Of a stretch of 64,000 nucleotides of DNA, positions 15,977 to 25,328 are shown in pieces. Source of the stretch: Melghirimyces thermohalophilus. GTDB lineage: Bacteria > Bacillota > Bacilli > Thermoactinomycetales > DSM-45169. A program made the position numbers and the translations under genes. The stretch lies in assembly GCF_900102685.1 (NCBI RefSeq), contig NZ_FMZA01000008.1, positions 62,001 to 126,000 of the forward strand, given 5' to 3'. The notes beneath the pieces were generated by a model, which was not told the DNA's origin, ran no database searches, and was given only the letters and a program-made list of their open reading frames with translations. Within the stretch, counting starts at the first letter, position 1; every line of letters begins with the position of its first letter.

Positions 15977-17455
15977 GTGAAGAGAGTCGATATCTTCAAA
16001 GATATTGCTGAACGAACAGGAGGAGATATTTATCTGGGTGTGGTCGGTGCGGTGCGCACCGGGAAGTCCACCTTTATCAAACGGTTTATGGAGCAGGTGG
16101 TAATCCCTAATATCAGTGAGGAGGCCGAACGCGTTCGCACCACCGATGAACTGCCCCAGAGCGGAGCAGGGAAAACGATCACCACCATCGAACCCAAGTT
16201 TGTGCCTAATCAGGCGGTACAGCTTAGTGTCAGCGAGGGCATCGATATCAATGTCCGGCTGGTCGATTGTGTCGGATATGCGATATCCGGAGCCCGGGGA
16301 TATGAAGACGAAGCCGGTCCTCGCATGATCAACACCCCCTGGTTTGAGGAACCGATTCCCTTCCAGGAGGCGGCGGAAATCGGTACACGCAAAGTGATTC
16401 AAGAACATTCCACGCTGGGTGTGGTGGTGTCGACGGACGGTTCGATTACGGATATTCCGCGAGAAGAGTATGAAGAGGTGGAAGAGCGCATCGTGGAGGA
16501 GATGAAGGAAGTCGGAAAACCCTTCATCCTGGTGCTGAACTCTACTCGTCCCTACAGTGAAGACGTACAGATCATGAAACAGGAGTTGGCGGAGAAGTAC
16601 GATACCCCAGTGTTAGCCATCAGTGTGGCGACGATGGGGGAAGAAGAAGTTTATTCGGTCCTGAAAGAAGTCTTGTATGAATTCCCCGTCCATGAAGTCA
16701 ATGTCAACCTGCCCAGTTGGGTGATGGTGTTGGAAGAAGACCACTGGTTGCGACAGGAGTTTGAAAGTTCCGTCCGGGATACGGTGAAGGATATCCGCCG
16801 CCTGCGCGATGTGGACGAAGTGGTCGGACATTTTTCCGGGTACGAGTTTATCGAACGGGCCGCCTTATCCGGGATGGATATGGGGCAGGGTGTCGCGGAG
16901 ATCGACTTGTATGCCCCCGATGAGTTGTATGACCGTATATTGACGGAAGTGGTGGGTGTGTCCATCCGAGGAAAAGATCATCTGCTGCAATTGATGCAGG
17001 AATTTTCTAACGCCAAGCGGGAATACGACAAGTTTTCCGATGCGATCCAGATGGTTCGAACTACCGGGTACGGGGTGGCTACGCCCAGTCTGGAAGAGAT
17101 GATTCTGGAAGAGCCTGAATTGATCAAACAGGGACCCCGTTATGGTGTTCGCGTCAAGGCGACAGCGCCGTCCATCCATATGATCCGGGTCAACGTTCAA
17201 TCGGAATTTGCTCCGATCATCGGATCTGAAAAGCAAAGTGAAGAATTGGTCAATTATTTGATGCGGGATTTTGAGTCGGATCCGCTAAAAATATGGGAAT
17301 CCGATATCTTCGGACGGTCGCTCCATTCCATCGTTCGGGAAGGAATTCAGGCCAAATTGTCGATGATGCCGGAGAACGCCCGCTATAAGTTGCAGGAGAC
17401 GTTGGAGAGGATCATCAACGAAGGCTCAGGCGGATTGATCGCCATCATTTTATAA
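15977..17455 (+). CDS. spoIVA: Stage IV sporulation protein A, coat morphogenetic ATPase
   Basis: Polymerises on the forespore surface using ATP to form the coat basement layer. The 492-residue length is identical to B. subtilis SpoIVA. Walker A GAVRTGKS is at residues 24-31; a Walker B-like LVDCVGY follows near residues 95-101. The C-terminal region (GLIAIIL) matches the part that contacts SpoVM and the membrane. GTG start with GGGAGGGG upstream. Its position before hbs matches B. subtilis. Confidence 0.97.
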   Translation: MKRVDIFKDIAERTGGDIYLGVVGAVRTGKSTFIKRFMEQVVIPNISEEAERVRTTDELPQSGAGKTITTIEPKFVPNQAVQLSVSEGIDINVRLVDCVGYAISGARGYEDEAGPRMINTPWFEEPIPFQEAAEIGTRKVIQEHSTLGVVVSTDGSITDIPREEYEEVEERIVEEMKEVGKPFILVLNSTRPYSEDVQIMKQELAEKYDTPVLAISVATMGEEEVYSVLKEVLYEFPVHEVNVNLPSWVMVLEEDHWLRQEFESSVRDTVKDIRRLRDVDEVVGHFSGYEFIERAALSGMDMGQGVAEIDLYAPDELYDRILTEVVGVSIRGKDHLLQLMQEFSNAKREYDKFSDAIQMVRTTGYGVATPSLEEMILEEPELIKQGPRYGVRVKATAPSIHMIRVNVQSEFAPIIGSEKQSEELVNYLMRDFESDPLKIWESDIFGRSLHSIVREGIQAKLSMMPENARYKLQETLERIINEGSGGLIAIIL

Positions 17456-17476
17456 CTCCTCCCAACCCGATCCTAT

Positions 17477-17505
17477 AAAGCGCTCTGACACAGAGTGCTT
17501 TTTTG
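17477..17505 (+). terminator. Terminator after spoIVA
   Basis: A stem of about 11 bp with one G-U pair (17477-17487 with 17491-17502) and a short loop, followed by a long T tract. Confidence 0.8.
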
Positions 17506-17535
17506 CTTTTTTTTGCCGCAAACCTGCGTAAACAC

Positions 17536-17565
17536 TTGATATCCGTGCACGGGGTGTATTACTAT
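17536..17565 (+). promoter_or_regulatory. Sigma-A promoter of hbs
   Basis: TTGATA at 17536-17541, an 18-base spacer and TACTAT at 17560-17565. It lies about 100 bases before the HU start. Confidence 0.5.
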
Positions 17566-17666
17566 AGTTTTGTCCCTAAAGGCGTGATGCTGGGGCGTAT
17601 AAGTTCGTCAGGAACGGTGAACCATGGTTTTAAAGAACCGAATCGCTTGGAGAGGAGGTGAGGGTT

Positions 17667-17942
17667 GTGAACAAGACGGAACTGATTTCCCAAGTAGCCG
17701 AGAAATCTCAGATGACCAAAAAAGATGCGACCCAAGCGGTAGATGCTGTTTTTGAAGCGATTACCGAGGCGCTGAAAAACGGTGAAAAGGTTCAACTGAT
17801 CGGGTTTGGCAACTTTGAGGTGCGCGAGCGTGCCGCACGCAAAGGCCGCAACCCGCAAACCGGCAAGGAAATTGATATTCCCGCCAGCAAAGTGCCGGCT
17901 TTCAAACCGGGTAAGGCGTTGAAAGATGACGTCAATAAGTAA
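17667..17942 (+). CDS. hbs: DNA-binding protein HU
   Basis: A 91-residue nucleoid protein that binds and bends DNA as a dimer. The sequence is a near-exact HU: NKTELI start, [19 protein letters not shown], and the DNA-inserting proline within the arm (RNPQTG), ending in PGKALKD. GTG at 17667 is chosen with AGGAGGTGA five bases before; an in-frame GTG at 17658 overlaps that ribosome site. Position between spoIVA and folE is as in B. subtilis. Confidence 0.97.
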   Translation: MNKTELISQVAEKSQMTKKDATQAVDAVFEAITEALKNGEKVQLIGFGNFEVRERAARKGRNPQTGKEIDIPASKVPAFKPGKALKDDVNK

Positions 17943-18021
17943 GACGAGTACATACTTTACTCGGGGGAGGCTCTGATTCTGTCCCGGAACGGTGTGCAGT
18001 CCATATTCCGGATTGTGCGAT

Positions 18022-18048
18022 AAGGCCCTTCGGGGCCTTTGTTTTTTC
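18022..18048 (+). terminator. Terminator after hbs
   Basis: A 7-bp perfect stem (18022-18028 with 18033-18039) closed by a TTCG tetraloop, then a T-run. Confidence 0.9.
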
Positions 18049-18122
18049 CTCTCAGCCTGACGGTTTGTTAGAATAGGATATGGCGAATGAATGAAGCGTC
18101 CAAGGATGGAGGCGAAAAACCG

Positions 18123-18692
18123 ATGGAAGTGAATCACGAAAAAATCGAACAAGCTGTGCGGATGATACTGGAAGCAGTAGGAGAAGATCCCGACCGGGAA
18201 GGGCTGAAGGAGACCCCGTCTCGTGTGGCCCGCATGTACGAGGAAGTTTTTTCCGGTATGCGAGAGGATCCGGAACAATATTTTTCCACGGTATTTAGCG
18301 AAGATCATGAGGAACTGGTTCTTGTCAAAGATATCCCCTTCTACTCTCTGTGTGAACATCACTTGGTTCCTTTTTACGGGAAAGCTCATGTGGGGTATAT
18401 TCCAAAGAGCGGTCGCGTGACGGGGTTGAGCAAGTTGGCCCGGGCCGTGGAAGCAGTCGCTCGCCGGCCTCAGCTGCAAGAGAGGATCACCTATACTGTG
18501 GCTGATTCCATCGAAAAAACACTTCAACCCCATGGGGTTATTGTGGTAGTGGAAGCGGAACATATGTGTATGACCATGCGCGGGGTGAAAAAACCGGGCT
18601 CTCAAACAGTGACCTCTGCTGTACGGGGAACCTTTGCTGCGGATCCTGCTGCGCGGGCAGAAGCCTTTAGTCTTATCGGCATTGGTAAGTGA
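18123..18692 (+). CDS. folE: GTP cyclohydrolase I (FolE/MtrA)
   Basis: Converts GTP to dihydroneopterin triphosphate, the first step of folate synthesis. The 189-residue product has the zinc ligands in CEHHLVPF and the HMCMTMRG motif, and the catalytic TSAVRG segment. ATG 18123 is chosen because GGAGG lies 10 bases before and the family starts here; an in-frame ATG at 18087 is a weaker alternative. In B. subtilis this gene (mtrA) forms an operon with mtrB; here a tRNA gene with its own promoter and a terminator separates them. Confidence 0.96.
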   Translation: MEVNHEKIEQAVRMILEAVGEDPDREGLKETPSRVARMYEEVFSGMREDPEQYFSTVFSEDHEELVLVKDIPFYSLCEHHLVPFYGKAHVGYIPKSGRVTGLSKLARAVEAVARRPQLQERITYTVADSIEKTLQPHGVIVVVEAEHMCMTMRGVKKPGSQTVTSAVRGTFAADPAARAEAFSLIGIGK

Positions 18693-18725
18693 CTGATTCG
18701 AATAAATAAAATCCGACATAAACCC

Positions 18726-18754
18726 TTGACAACGCCCCGTTAGCCGAGTATACT
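18726..18754 (+). promoter_or_regulatory. Strong sigma-A promoter of tRNA-Pro
   Basis: TTGACA at 18726-18731, 17-base spacer, TATACT at 18749-18754. Start of transcription is expected near 18761, 47 bases before the tRNA. Confidence 0.85.
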
Positions 18755-18807
18755 CGAAAGATGTCGCTTCGATGAACAGCCCAGCAACAGGGCGCGACGG
18801 GATATGT

Positions 18808-18884
18808 CGGGCTATGGCGCAGCTTGGTAGCGCGCTTGCATGGGGCGCAAGAGGTCGTCGGTTCAAATCCGGCTAGCCCGACCA
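18808..18884 (+). tRNA. tRNA-Pro (anticodon GGG)
   Basis: A complete 77-nt cloverleaf with encoded CCA. Acceptor arms are 18808-18814 and 18874-18880, the anticodon stem CTTGC/GCAAG holds the loop ATGGGGC giving anticodon GGG, and the T-loop GTTCAAATC is standard. It would read CCC and CCU proline codons. It lies alone between folE and mtrB with its own promoter and terminator. Confidence 0.95.
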
Positions 18885-18888
18885 GAGT

Positions 18889-18920
18889 AGAGGCTCTCCA
18901 AGCTTGGAGAGCCTCTTTTT
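18889..18920 (+). terminator. Terminator after tRNA-Pro
   Basis: An 11-bp perfect stem (18889-18899 with 18906-18916), loop AAGCTT and a T-run. It ends 26 bases before the mtrB start. Confidence 0.9.
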
Positions 18921-18946
18921 ATTGAATGAAAAAGGGGGAGTACTCT

Positions 18947-19171
18947 ATGGACACGAAATTTGATTCGTATTTTGTGGTGAAAGCGAAAGAAAACGGTGTC
19001 AACGTCATCGGGTTGACCCGAGGGAAAGATACCCGCTTTCATCATTCGGAGAAGCTGGATGAAGGGGAAGTGATGGTGGTTCAGTTTACGGAACATACAT
19101 CGGCCGTTAAAATACGGGGGAAAGCTACCCTCATGACCCCTTTCGGAACGATGGAGACAGAGGAAGACTGA
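18947..19171 (+). CDS. mtrB: Trp RNA-binding attenuation protein TRAP
   Basis: An 11-subunit ring protein that, when loaded with tryptophan, binds GAG/UAG triplets in RNA and stops trp expression. The 74-residue product aligns end to end with B. subtilis TRAP (75). The RNA-contacting residues correspond to Lys36, Lys55 and Arg57 (in EKLDEG and AVKIRG), and the tryptophan pocket sequence GLTRGKDT and FTEHTSA are conserved. The ATG at 18947 has AAAGGGGGA just before. A matching triplet array lies before trpE at 25739-25794. The gene sits just after a strong terminator with no obvious promoter of its own, so read-through from the tRNA or folE may be used. Confidence 0.96.
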   Translation: MDTKFDSYFVVKAKENGVNVIGLTRGKDTRFHHSEKLDEGEVMVVQFTEHTSAVKIRGKATLMTPFGTMETEED

Positions 19172-19238
19172 AATCAGGCATCTTTCCCTCTCTCACAGCC
19201 ATACAATGGTGACAGGATAGACGAGGGAGGGGATTTGG

Positions 19239-19739
19239 GTGGAAGGTTTGGCCCGACGCTTGTTCGCCTCTGTTTTTATCTCCTTGATGGCAGCTGCTCT
19301 TCTCTCGCTGTTACCCACGTTGGACAGGCAAAGTGGAGCAGGCGGGGAAACCCCCGTGTTCGGTCCGATGAAAGAACGAGTGGTGACTGATGAGAATCTG
19401 GCCGATTTTCTGCTGCAGCAACCGATTCAATTGCGGGTGGTTCATGTGGAGTGGGATCAGGGGGGAGTGCGACTCGACATGCAGCAGAGTGAAGGAACGG
19501 AAGCCGCTCTGTACCAGGATTTGCTCACCTTGCTGAAGGGATTTTTAGTTCGGACATCCAACGTGGCGAGCGTTGAATTGAATGCCGTCGCAGCAAACCA
19601 TGGAACCAAAGTGACTGTTTACGCCAAACGGAGCGATATATCACAGGATCCGGGGATGAAGCAGGCGGAAAGTATGTCCGCACAGGCGTACTTGAAACGG
19701 ACCTTCCACACGGTTCGTCATCCTGGACGTGCCGAATAG
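19239..19739 (+). CDS. Unknown membrane-anchored protein between mtrB and hepS
   Basis: A 166-residue product from GTG with GGGAGGGG upstream. Residues about 8-27 form one membrane segment; the remainder is extracytoplasmic with mixed alpha/beta pattern and no Cys. The segment around residues 60-125 (RVVHVEWDQGG...LLTLLKGFLVRTSNVASVELNAV) suggests a small alternating strand-helix domain like those in secreted accessory proteins. B. subtilis has no gene in this place. Function unknown. Confidence 0.6.
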   Translation: MEGLARRLFASVFISLMAAALLSLLPTLDRQSGAGGETPVFGPMKERVVTDENLADFLLQQPIQLRVVHVEWDQGGVRLDMQQSEGTEAALYQDLLTLLKGFLVRTSNVASVELNAVAANHGTKVTVYAKRSDISQDPGMKQAESMSAQAYLKRTFHTVRHPGRAE

Positions 19740-19765
19740 AACGGCATGTCGCTCTATGGAAATTA

Positions 19766-19774
19766 TGTTATACT
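19766..19774 (+). promoter_or_regulatory. Extended -10 promoter for hepS-menG-hepT
   Basis: TG-T-TATACT at 19766-19774 is a strong extended -10; no clear -35. It lies about 45 bases before hepS. Confidence 0.5.
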
Positions 19775-19817
19775 GAACGAGAATGTTTAAATCCGATAGT
19801 TTTCGGGGGGCGCCGTT

Positions 19818-20573
19818 ATGAATTCGATTTCCAATGAGCTGGACCGGATCCGAGAAGATATTATCGAACAGGTTCGCTATCCTTTTATGGAGCGATATAT
19901 CCACTTGCAGCATATACCGCAATCGTTTCTGCGGGTTCTGTATCTCATGTTGCGTTCCCGGTCGCTCCCCCAGGACCGGATTCACTTGTATTGTGTGACG
20001 GCTACTCTGATGCAAATGGGTCTGTCCATTCACGAGACCGTCACGACCCGTCGGGAAACACACCGAGACCGTATACGTTCCCGTCAGTTGACGGTTTTGG
20101 CTGGCGACTATATGAGCAGTCTTTTTTATCAAAACTTGTCCACCCGTGGTGAAGTCGACGGGGTGGCTCATCTTTCCAAAGCGATTTGTGAAATCAACGA
20201 AGCGAAGATGGAACTATACAATCTGGGAAATCAGTCGACGTTTTCCTGGCCTGACGTGCTTCGACTGACGAAAAAGATCTCAGGCGGGTTGGTGACTCAG
20301 TTATCCTATTTTTTTATGGATGAATCCGATGAAGAAAACGTCTGGGATCCGCTGGCAGAAAATCTCCTGGTGCTCACTGAATGGCAGAACTTTCCCGCTC
20401 CTGCCTCTGACATGATGGCTGGTGTTCCGAGCCACCTGATCCGCTCATTGGCGGCGGATACCTATCAGCAGGTGCGTCGGGTTCGTCCGCTGGAGGTACG
20501 CCATGCGTTGACGGAGTGGCTTCGGGAATCGGTGATGCCCCGCTTCGATGAATCCCTGGTGCGGGAGGGTTGA
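19818..20573 (+). CDS. hepS: Heptaprenyl diphosphate synthase component I
   Basis: The non-catalytic small subunit of the two-part enzyme that makes the C35 side chain of menaquinone-7. The 251-residue length equals that of B. subtilis HepS. Recognisable segments are the N-terminal helix bundle and LAGDYMSSLFYQ at residues about 95-106, which lies in the conserved first part of the family. It is followed by menG and the catalytic subunit hepT, the same order as in B. subtilis. Confidence 0.9.
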   Translation: MNSISNELDRIREDIIEQVRYPFMERYIHLQHIPQSFLRVLYLMLRSRSLPQDRIHLYCVTATLMQMGLSIHETVTTRRETHRDRIRSRQLTVLAGDYMSSLFYQNLSTRGEVDGVAHLSKAICEINEAKMELYNLGNQSTFSWPDVLRLTKKISGGLVTQLSYFFMDESDEENVWDPLAENLLVLTEWQNFPAPASDMMAGVPSHLIRSLAADTYQQVRRVRPLEVRHALTEWLRESVMPRFDESLVREG

Positions 20574-20576
20574 AAA

Positions 20577-21293
20577 TTGCATACCGACGAATCAAAAACA
20601 CAGTTTGTTCATCGGGTGTTTGAAAGCATTGCCAAGGATTACGACCGGATGAACACGCTATTAAGCTTTCGCCGTCATAAGAGTTGGCGAAAATTTGCTA
20701 TGAAGAAGATGAATGTCCAGGCCGGAGACACGGCGATCGATGTCTGTTCCGGCACCTGTGATTGGGCGATTTCATTGGCTGAGGCCTCCGGTTCAGGGAG
20801 GGTGGTCGGCCTCGATTTCAGCCAAAACATGCTGCAGGTGGGCGAGGAGAAACTTCGTAAACGAGGCTTGGACAAGCAAGTGGAGCTGGTTTACGGGAAT
20901 GCTATGGAGCTTCCCTATCCCGATAACACCTTTGATCACGCCACCATCGGTTTTGCCTTGAGAAACGTACCGGATTACCGGCACGTTCTCCGGGAGATGG
21001 CGAGGGTGGTCAAACCCGGAGGCCAAGTGGTTTCCCTAGAATTGTCCAAGCCCACTTGGCCACCGTTCCGTTCTGTGTACTACCTGTATTTCCAAAGGAT
21101 CCTCCCTTTTTTGGGAAAACTGTTTGCTGACCGTTATGAGCAGTACCGATGGCTTCCCGAATCCCTTGTGGAATTTCCCGATTATCAAAAGCTGGCCCGC
21201 ATCATGGAGGACGAGGGCTGTTTCGATCACGTTCGCGTGTATCCTCTGACAGGTGGGATCGCTGCGCTTCATATCGGGACCGTCGGCGATTAA
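20577..21293 (+). CDS. menG: Demethylmenaquinone methyltransferase
   Basis: Performs the last step of menaquinone synthesis with S-adenosylmethionine. The 238-residue class I methyltransferase has a SAM motif DVCSGTCDWA around residues 50-59, a YGNAMELPYPDNTFD segment, and the UbiE/MenG signature GFALRNVPDY. TTG start with GGGAGGG upstream, three bases after the hepS stop. Lies between the two heptaprenyl diphosphate synthase subunits, which make its prenyl donor. Confidence 0.95.
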   Translation: MHTDESKTQFVHRVFESIAKDYDRMNTLLSFRRHKSWRKFAMKKMNVQAGDTAIDVCSGTCDWAISLAEASGSGRVVGLDFSQNMLQVGEEKLRKRGLDKQVELVYGNAMELPYPDNTFDHATIGFALRNVPDYRHVLREMARVVKPGGQVVSLELSKPTWPPFRSVYYLYFQRILPFLGKLFADRYEQYRWLPESLVEFPDYQKLARIMEDEGCFDHVRVYPLTGGIAALHIGTVGD

Positions 21294-21336
21294 ATCCCTC
21301 GGATCACGGCGTTCCGGTATGGATGGAGGATGAGTT

Positions 21337-22329
21337 TTGCAAATCAGGGTGAATGGCATGAAGTTAGCGCAGATATACAAAAACCTGAGGAAAGACTTGC
21401 GGGAAATCGAACGGGAGCTGGAAGAATCCGTTCAGGCGGACCATCAGGATCTGAGCCGGTCCGCCGCTCATTTGTTGGAAGCCGGAGGTAAACGGATGCG
21501 GCCAGTGTTCGTGTTGCTGGCGGGGCAATTTGGCCGTTACGATGTGGAGCGGCTGAAGCGTGTGGCGGCTCCCTTGGAACTGATTCATATGGCGACACTG
21601 GTTCACGATGATGTGATCGATGATGCAGCGACCCGCCGGGGACGGGCTACGGTAAAGGCGAAATGGGATAACCGGGTGGCGATGTACACGGGGGATTTTA
21701 TCCTGGCCCGTTCTCTCGATATCGTGACGCAGATCCAATCCCCCGAGGCGCACCGGGTTCTTTCCAACGCCATCTACCAGATGTGCAAGGGGGAGATCGA
21801 GCAGATTCGGGATTTTTATGATCCCGACCAGTCTGTTCTCCGATATCTTCATCGGATCAAACGGAAAACAGCTCTGTTGATGTCCGTCAGCTGTGAGTTG
21901 GGGGCACTGGTCAGCGATGCAGATCCCTCAGTGGTCCGGAAGTTGCGCTTGTACGGTTATTACGTGGGGATGGCTTTTCAGATTACCGATGATTTGTTGG
22001 ATTTGACCGGGGATCAGACCAATCTGGGAAAACCGGCGGGAAGCGATCTGCGCCAGGGAAATGTGACCTTGCCTGTGATCGAAGTATTAAAGCGAGGCCC
22101 TGAGGAGGATCGGGAGAGGATTATCCGCTATCTTCATTCCCGCGGACAGGATGGCTCCCTTTCTGACATTATCGAGCGAGTTCGCCGCTCCAGGGGGATC
22201 CCCTGTGCACAAGAGCTGGCTGACCGCTATCTAAATAAAGCGTTGACAGTGTTGGAGGACTTGCCGCAGGGGGAGGCGAAGGAATCCCTCCGCTCCATCG
22301 CCCATTTCGTGGCCCATCGTTCCTACTGA
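21337..22329 (+). CDS. hepT: Heptaprenyl diphosphate synthase component II (catalytic)
   Basis: Prenyltransferase that extends farnesyl diphosphate to C35. The first aspartate-rich motif DDVIDD lies near residues 92-97 and the second, DDLLD, near residues 218-222; lysine and arginine of GGKRMRP bind isopentenyl diphosphate. TTG 21337 has GGAGGA six bases upstream; ATG 21358 is an alternative start. Length is 330 against 348 in B. subtilis. Confidence 0.94.
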   Translation: MQIRVNGMKLAQIYKNLRKDLREIERELEESVQADHQDLSRSAAHLLEAGGKRMRPVFVLLAGQFGRYDVERLKRVAAPLELIHMATLVHDDVIDDAATRRGRATVKAKWDNRVAMYTGDFILARSLDIVTQIQSPEAHRVLSNAIYQMCKGEIEQIRDFYDPDQSVLRYLHRIKRKTALLMSVSCELGALVSDADPSVVRKLRLYGYYVGMAFQITDDLLDLTGDQTNLGKPAGSDLRQGNVTLPVIEVLKRGPEEDRERIIRYLHSRGQDGSLSDIIERVRRSRGIPCAQELADRYLNKALTVLEDLPQGEAKESLRSIAHFVAHRSY

Positions 22330-22335
22330 AAGCGT

Positions 22336-22364
22336 TTGATTTGCCGCTATTGTTCTGTTAAAAT
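22336..22364 (+). promoter_or_regulatory. Sigma-A promoter of ndk
   Basis: TTGATT at 22336-22341, 17-base spacer, TAAAAT at 22359-22364 with TG one base upstream (extended -10). A short hairpin (22377-22384 with 22388-22395) lies in the leader. Confidence 0.7.
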
Positions 22365-22431
22365 TCGATTGATTTCTCCGGTTGTAGCAACCGGATCGAT
22401 TACATAAGAAACAGGGATGGAGGCAACCGAC

Positions 22432-22878
22432 ATGGAAAAAACTTTTATCATGGTTAAACCCGATGGTGTCCAACGGGGTCTTATCGGGGAAATCATCTCC
22501 CGTTTTGAACGGAAAGGATTTCGGATGGAAAGTGGCAAGTTGATGACGGTTTCCACCGAATTGGCGGAAAAACATTATGCCGAACATAAAGAGAAACCCT
22601 TCTTCGGCGAGTTGGTCAACTTTATCACTTCCGGACCGGTGTTCGCCATGGTGTGGGCCGGTGAAGATGTGATTGCCACCGCCCGTCAGATGATGGGTAA
22701 AACCAACCCCTCGGAAGCCGCTCCCGGTACGATCCGTGGCGACTATGGTCTCACCGTGGGCAAAAACATCGTTCACGGCTCTGACTCTCCGGAAAGCGCT
22801 GAGCGGGAAATCCAACTCTGGTTTAACGAAGAGGAGCTTTCTTCTTACGAAAAAACCATCGATTCCTGGATTTATTGA
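22432..22878 (+). CDS. ndk: Nucleoside diphosphate kinase
   Basis: Balances nucleoside triphosphate pools by a phosphohistidine mechanism. The 148-residue length is identical to B. subtilis Ndk. The active-site histidine is in NIVHGSDS, and [13 protein letters not shown] at the N-terminus is diagnostic. ATG 22432 is chosen with GGAGG eight bases before. Its own promoter and terminator make it a single-gene unit. Confidence 0.97.
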   Translation: MEKTFIMVKPDGVQRGLIGEIISRFERKGFRMESGKLMTVSTELAEKHYAEHKEKPFFGELVNFITSGPVFAMVWAGEDVIATARQMMGKTNPSEAAPGTIRGDYGLTVGKNIVHGSDSPESAEREIQLWFNEEELSSYEKTIDSWIY

Positions 22879-22880
22879 TC

Positions 22881-22916
22881 AAAAAACCCCCTTTCACAGG
22901 AGAAGGGGGTTTTTTC
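22881..22916 (+). terminator. Terminator after ndk
   Basis: A 13-bp perfect stem (22881-22893 with 22903-22915) ending in Ts; its A-rich left arm makes it work on both strands. Confidence 0.9.
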
Positions 22917-22973
22917 AAAGGGATTATAAATGGATCGCACAAAGAAATCACTCTTTCTCCTGTGCGGGTCCTG

Positions 22974-22982
22974 TGTTATCAT
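22974..22982 (+). promoter_or_regulatory. Extended -10 promoter of the aromatic supraoperon
   Basis: TG-T-TATCAT at 22974-22982, 75 bases before aroC. The -35 is poor. Confidence 0.4.
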
Positions 22983-23056
22983 ACTGCTAACTTTACCCTA
23001 ATACAGTAGGCAACTGTAGACATACCACCCAATGAGGGAGAGGACGGGATTAACGC

Positions 23057-24220
23057 ATGCGCTATTTGACGGCCGGAGAGTCCCATGGCCCCCAATTGAC
23101 GATGATTGTAGAAGGGCTGCCCAGCCGGTTGCCTTTTTCCAAAGAAGAAGTGGATAAACAGCTGGCACGACGGCAGAAAGGCCACGGCCGCGGCCGCAGG
23201 ATGCAGATCGAATCGGATCAAGTTCAAATCGTATCCGGTGTTCGTTTTGGCCAAACGACGGGGGCTCCTTTGTCCATGATCATTGAAAATAAGGATTGGA
23301 AAAAATGGACGGAGATCATGAGCATTCATCCGGATGAGGAAAAGGCCACCAAGCGGCGGGTCTCTCGCCCTCGCCCGGGTCATGCGGATCTGAACGGAGC
23401 GATCAAGTATGGCCACCGGGATATGCGGGATGTATTGGAACGTTCCAGCGCCCGGGAGACAGCCGCTCGGACCGCTGTCGGCGCAGTGGCTCGACAAGTG
23501 TTGGAGTTTTGCGGAATTCGCGTGGCGGGACACGTGGTCCGGATCGGATCGGTGGGTACCCGTCGCCTGGAAGGGTGGACGGCGGAAGCGATCGCTGAGC
23601 AGTCAGAACAATCTCCAGTTCGCTGCCTCGATCCGGAGGCGGAGAAAGCGATGATGCAACTGATCGATCAGGCGAAAGAAGAAGGGGACAGCCTGGGTGG
23701 CGTCGTGGAAGTGGTGGTCGAAAACGTTCCCATCGGACTGGGTAGTCATGTCCACTGGGACCGCAAGTTGGATGCCCGCTTGGCCCAGGCTATGGTCAGC
23801 ATCAATGCCTTTAAAGGTGTGGAGATCGGTATCGGTTTTGAAGCAGGCGAACGAAAGGGTTCCCAGGTCCACGATGAGATCCTATGGGCGGAGGAAAAAG
23901 GATTTCACCGGGCCAGCAACCGCCTCGGTGGTTTTGAAGGAGGTATGACCAACGGGGAGCCGATCGTGGTCCGGGGTGTGATGAAGCCGATTCCCACGCT
24001 GTACAAACCGCTTCGCAGTGTGGATATCGATACGAAAGAACCCTTTGAGGCCAGCATCGAGCGTTCGGACAGCTGTGCGGTTCCTGCCGCCAGCGTCGTG
24101 GCGGAAAATGTGATCGCCTGGGAGGTAGCCCAAGCTCTATTGGATACCTTCACAGCCGATACGGCGGAGGATTTGCTGCGAGAGGTGAACCGGCGACGGG
24201 AGGAGGCCCGTCATTTCTAA
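23057..24220 (+). CDS. aroC: Chorismate synthase
   Basis: Makes chorismate from EPSP using reduced FMN. The 387-residue protein shows the three family signatures: GESHG at the N-terminus, the [15 protein letters not shown] segment near residues 130-145, and the [13 protein letters not shown] segment near residues 336-348. First gene of the aromatic supraoperon (called aroF in B. subtilis). The cheR gene that lies upstream in B. subtilis is absent. aroB starts one base after its stop. Confidence 0.97.
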   Translation: MRYLTAGESHGPQLTMIVEGLPSRLPFSKEEVDKQLARRQKGHGRGRRMQIESDQVQIVSGVRFGQTTGAPLSMIIENKDWKKWTEIMSIHPDEEKATKRRVSRPRPGHADLNGAIKYGHRDMRDVLERSSARETAARTAVGAVARQVLEFCGIRVAGHVVRIGSVGTRRLEGWTAEAIAEQSEQSPVRCLDPEAEKAMMQLIDQAKEEGDSLGGVVEVVVENVPIGLGSHVHWDRKLDARLAQAMVSINAFKGVEIGIGFEAGERKGSQVHDEILWAEEKGFHRASNRLGGFEGGMTNGEPIVVRGVMKPIPTLYKPLRSVDIDTKEPFEASIERSDSCAVPAASVVAENVIAWEVAQALLDTFTADTAEDLLREVNRRREEARHF

Positions 24221-24221
24221 T

Positions 24222-25328
24222 ATGTCTAATATGAGAACATTAACGGTAGACACCCGTGCACGTTCTTATCCGATCTATGTCGGTGCTGGGCTGTTTAAAC
24301 GGTTGCCGGATTTGCTGGAGGAAGCAGGTTGGGACAGCGGGCGTCCGCTCATGCTGGTAACCGATGATCGAGTCGGCCCTCTGTATGCGGATCAAGTGCA
24401 ACGAGTGTTGACCGATCACGGTTACCGGGTGGGCTCCGTTTCCGTACCGGCCACGGAGCAATCCAAAACCCTGTCCCAGCTGGAGGAGCTGACCACGGCC
24501 TGTATTCAGGCGGGGATGGACCGCAGTGGGGGTATCCTGGCCCTAGGCGGTGGCGTCGTCGGGGACTTAGCAGGTTTTTTGGCCGCCAGCTACATGCGGG
24601 GGATTTCCTTTATCCAGCTACCGACAACACTGTTGGCTCATGACAGCAGTGTCGGGGGGAAGGTGGGGGTGAACCATCCCTTGGGGAAAAATATGATCGG
24701 CGCCTTCCATCAGCCGTCCATGGTGGTTTTTGACGTAGAGACATTAAATACACTGCCCGCCCGGCAAGTTTCCTCCGGTTATGCGGAGGTGGTGAAACAT
24801 GCCTGGATCGGGGATGCCGATTTTGTAAGCTGGTTGGAGGAAAACAGGGACGGACTGACCAATCTGGATCCGGATCTAACGACCGAGGCGATTTTGCGAG
24901 GGTGTGCTGTCAAAGCCAAGGTGGTATCCCAGGATGAGGAAGAGGCGGGGCTGCGCGCCATTTTAAACTACGGGCATACCATCGGTCACGCTCTGGAGGC
25001 GGCGGCCGGATATGGAACTTATACCCACGGGGAGGCCGTTGCCGTAGGAATGGTGGGTGAGACCATGCTCGGGGAGGAACTGGGCCTCTGTGCCCCTCTT
25101 GCCGACCGGATGGAGGCCCTCTTACAAGCTTTCGGTCTGCCCACCCGCTTGAGAGCGGATGTGAGGGATGCGGAACTTTTGGAGTTGATGCGACGAGACA
25201 AAAAAGCACAGCAGGGTGCCTTCACCTTTGCACTTCCGCGGGAAGTGGGACGCGTAGAACGGGTTACCGGCGTGCCAGAAGGACCCCTTCAGCGAACCTT
25301 GGACCGATTGCGAGGGGACAGCGGATGA
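24222..25328 (+). CDS. aroB: 3-dehydroquinate synthase
   Basis: Second step of the shikimate pathway; needs NAD and a metal. The NAD motif [11 protein letters not shown] is near residues 105-115, and metal ligands are in the conserved E in SGYAEVVKH and H in [11 protein letters not shown] (about residues 247-257). ATG 24222 overlaps closely with aroC; ATG 24231 is an alternative. Four-base ATGA overlap with aroH. Confidence 0.96.
   Translation: MSNMRTLTVDTRARSYPIYVGAGLFKRLPDLLEEAGWDSGRPLMLVTDDRVGPLYADQVQRVLTDHGYRVGSVSVPATEQSKTLSQLEELTTACIQAGMDRSGGILALGGGVVGDLAGFLAASYMRGISFIQLPTTLLAHDSSVGGKVGVNHPLGKNMIGAFHQPSMVVFDVETLNTLPARQVSSGYAEVVKHAWIGDADFVSWLEENRDGLTNLDPDLTTEAILRGCAVKAKVVSQDEEEAGLRAILNYGHTIGHALEAAAGYGTYTHGEAVAVGMVGETMLGEELGLCAPLADRMEALLQAFGLPTRLRADVRDAELLELMRRDKKAQQGAFTFALPREVGRVERVTGVPEGPLQRTLDRLRGDSG

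Noticed and set aside
17562-18866. 434-codon minus-strand frame over hbs, folE and the tRNA
   Set aside because: It covers three unmistakable genes including a tRNA; no conserved protein features.
22377-22395. Hairpin in the ndk leader as a terminator
   Set aside because: The 8-bp stem lacks a T-run and lies downstream of the ndk promoter; it is mentioned with that promoter only.
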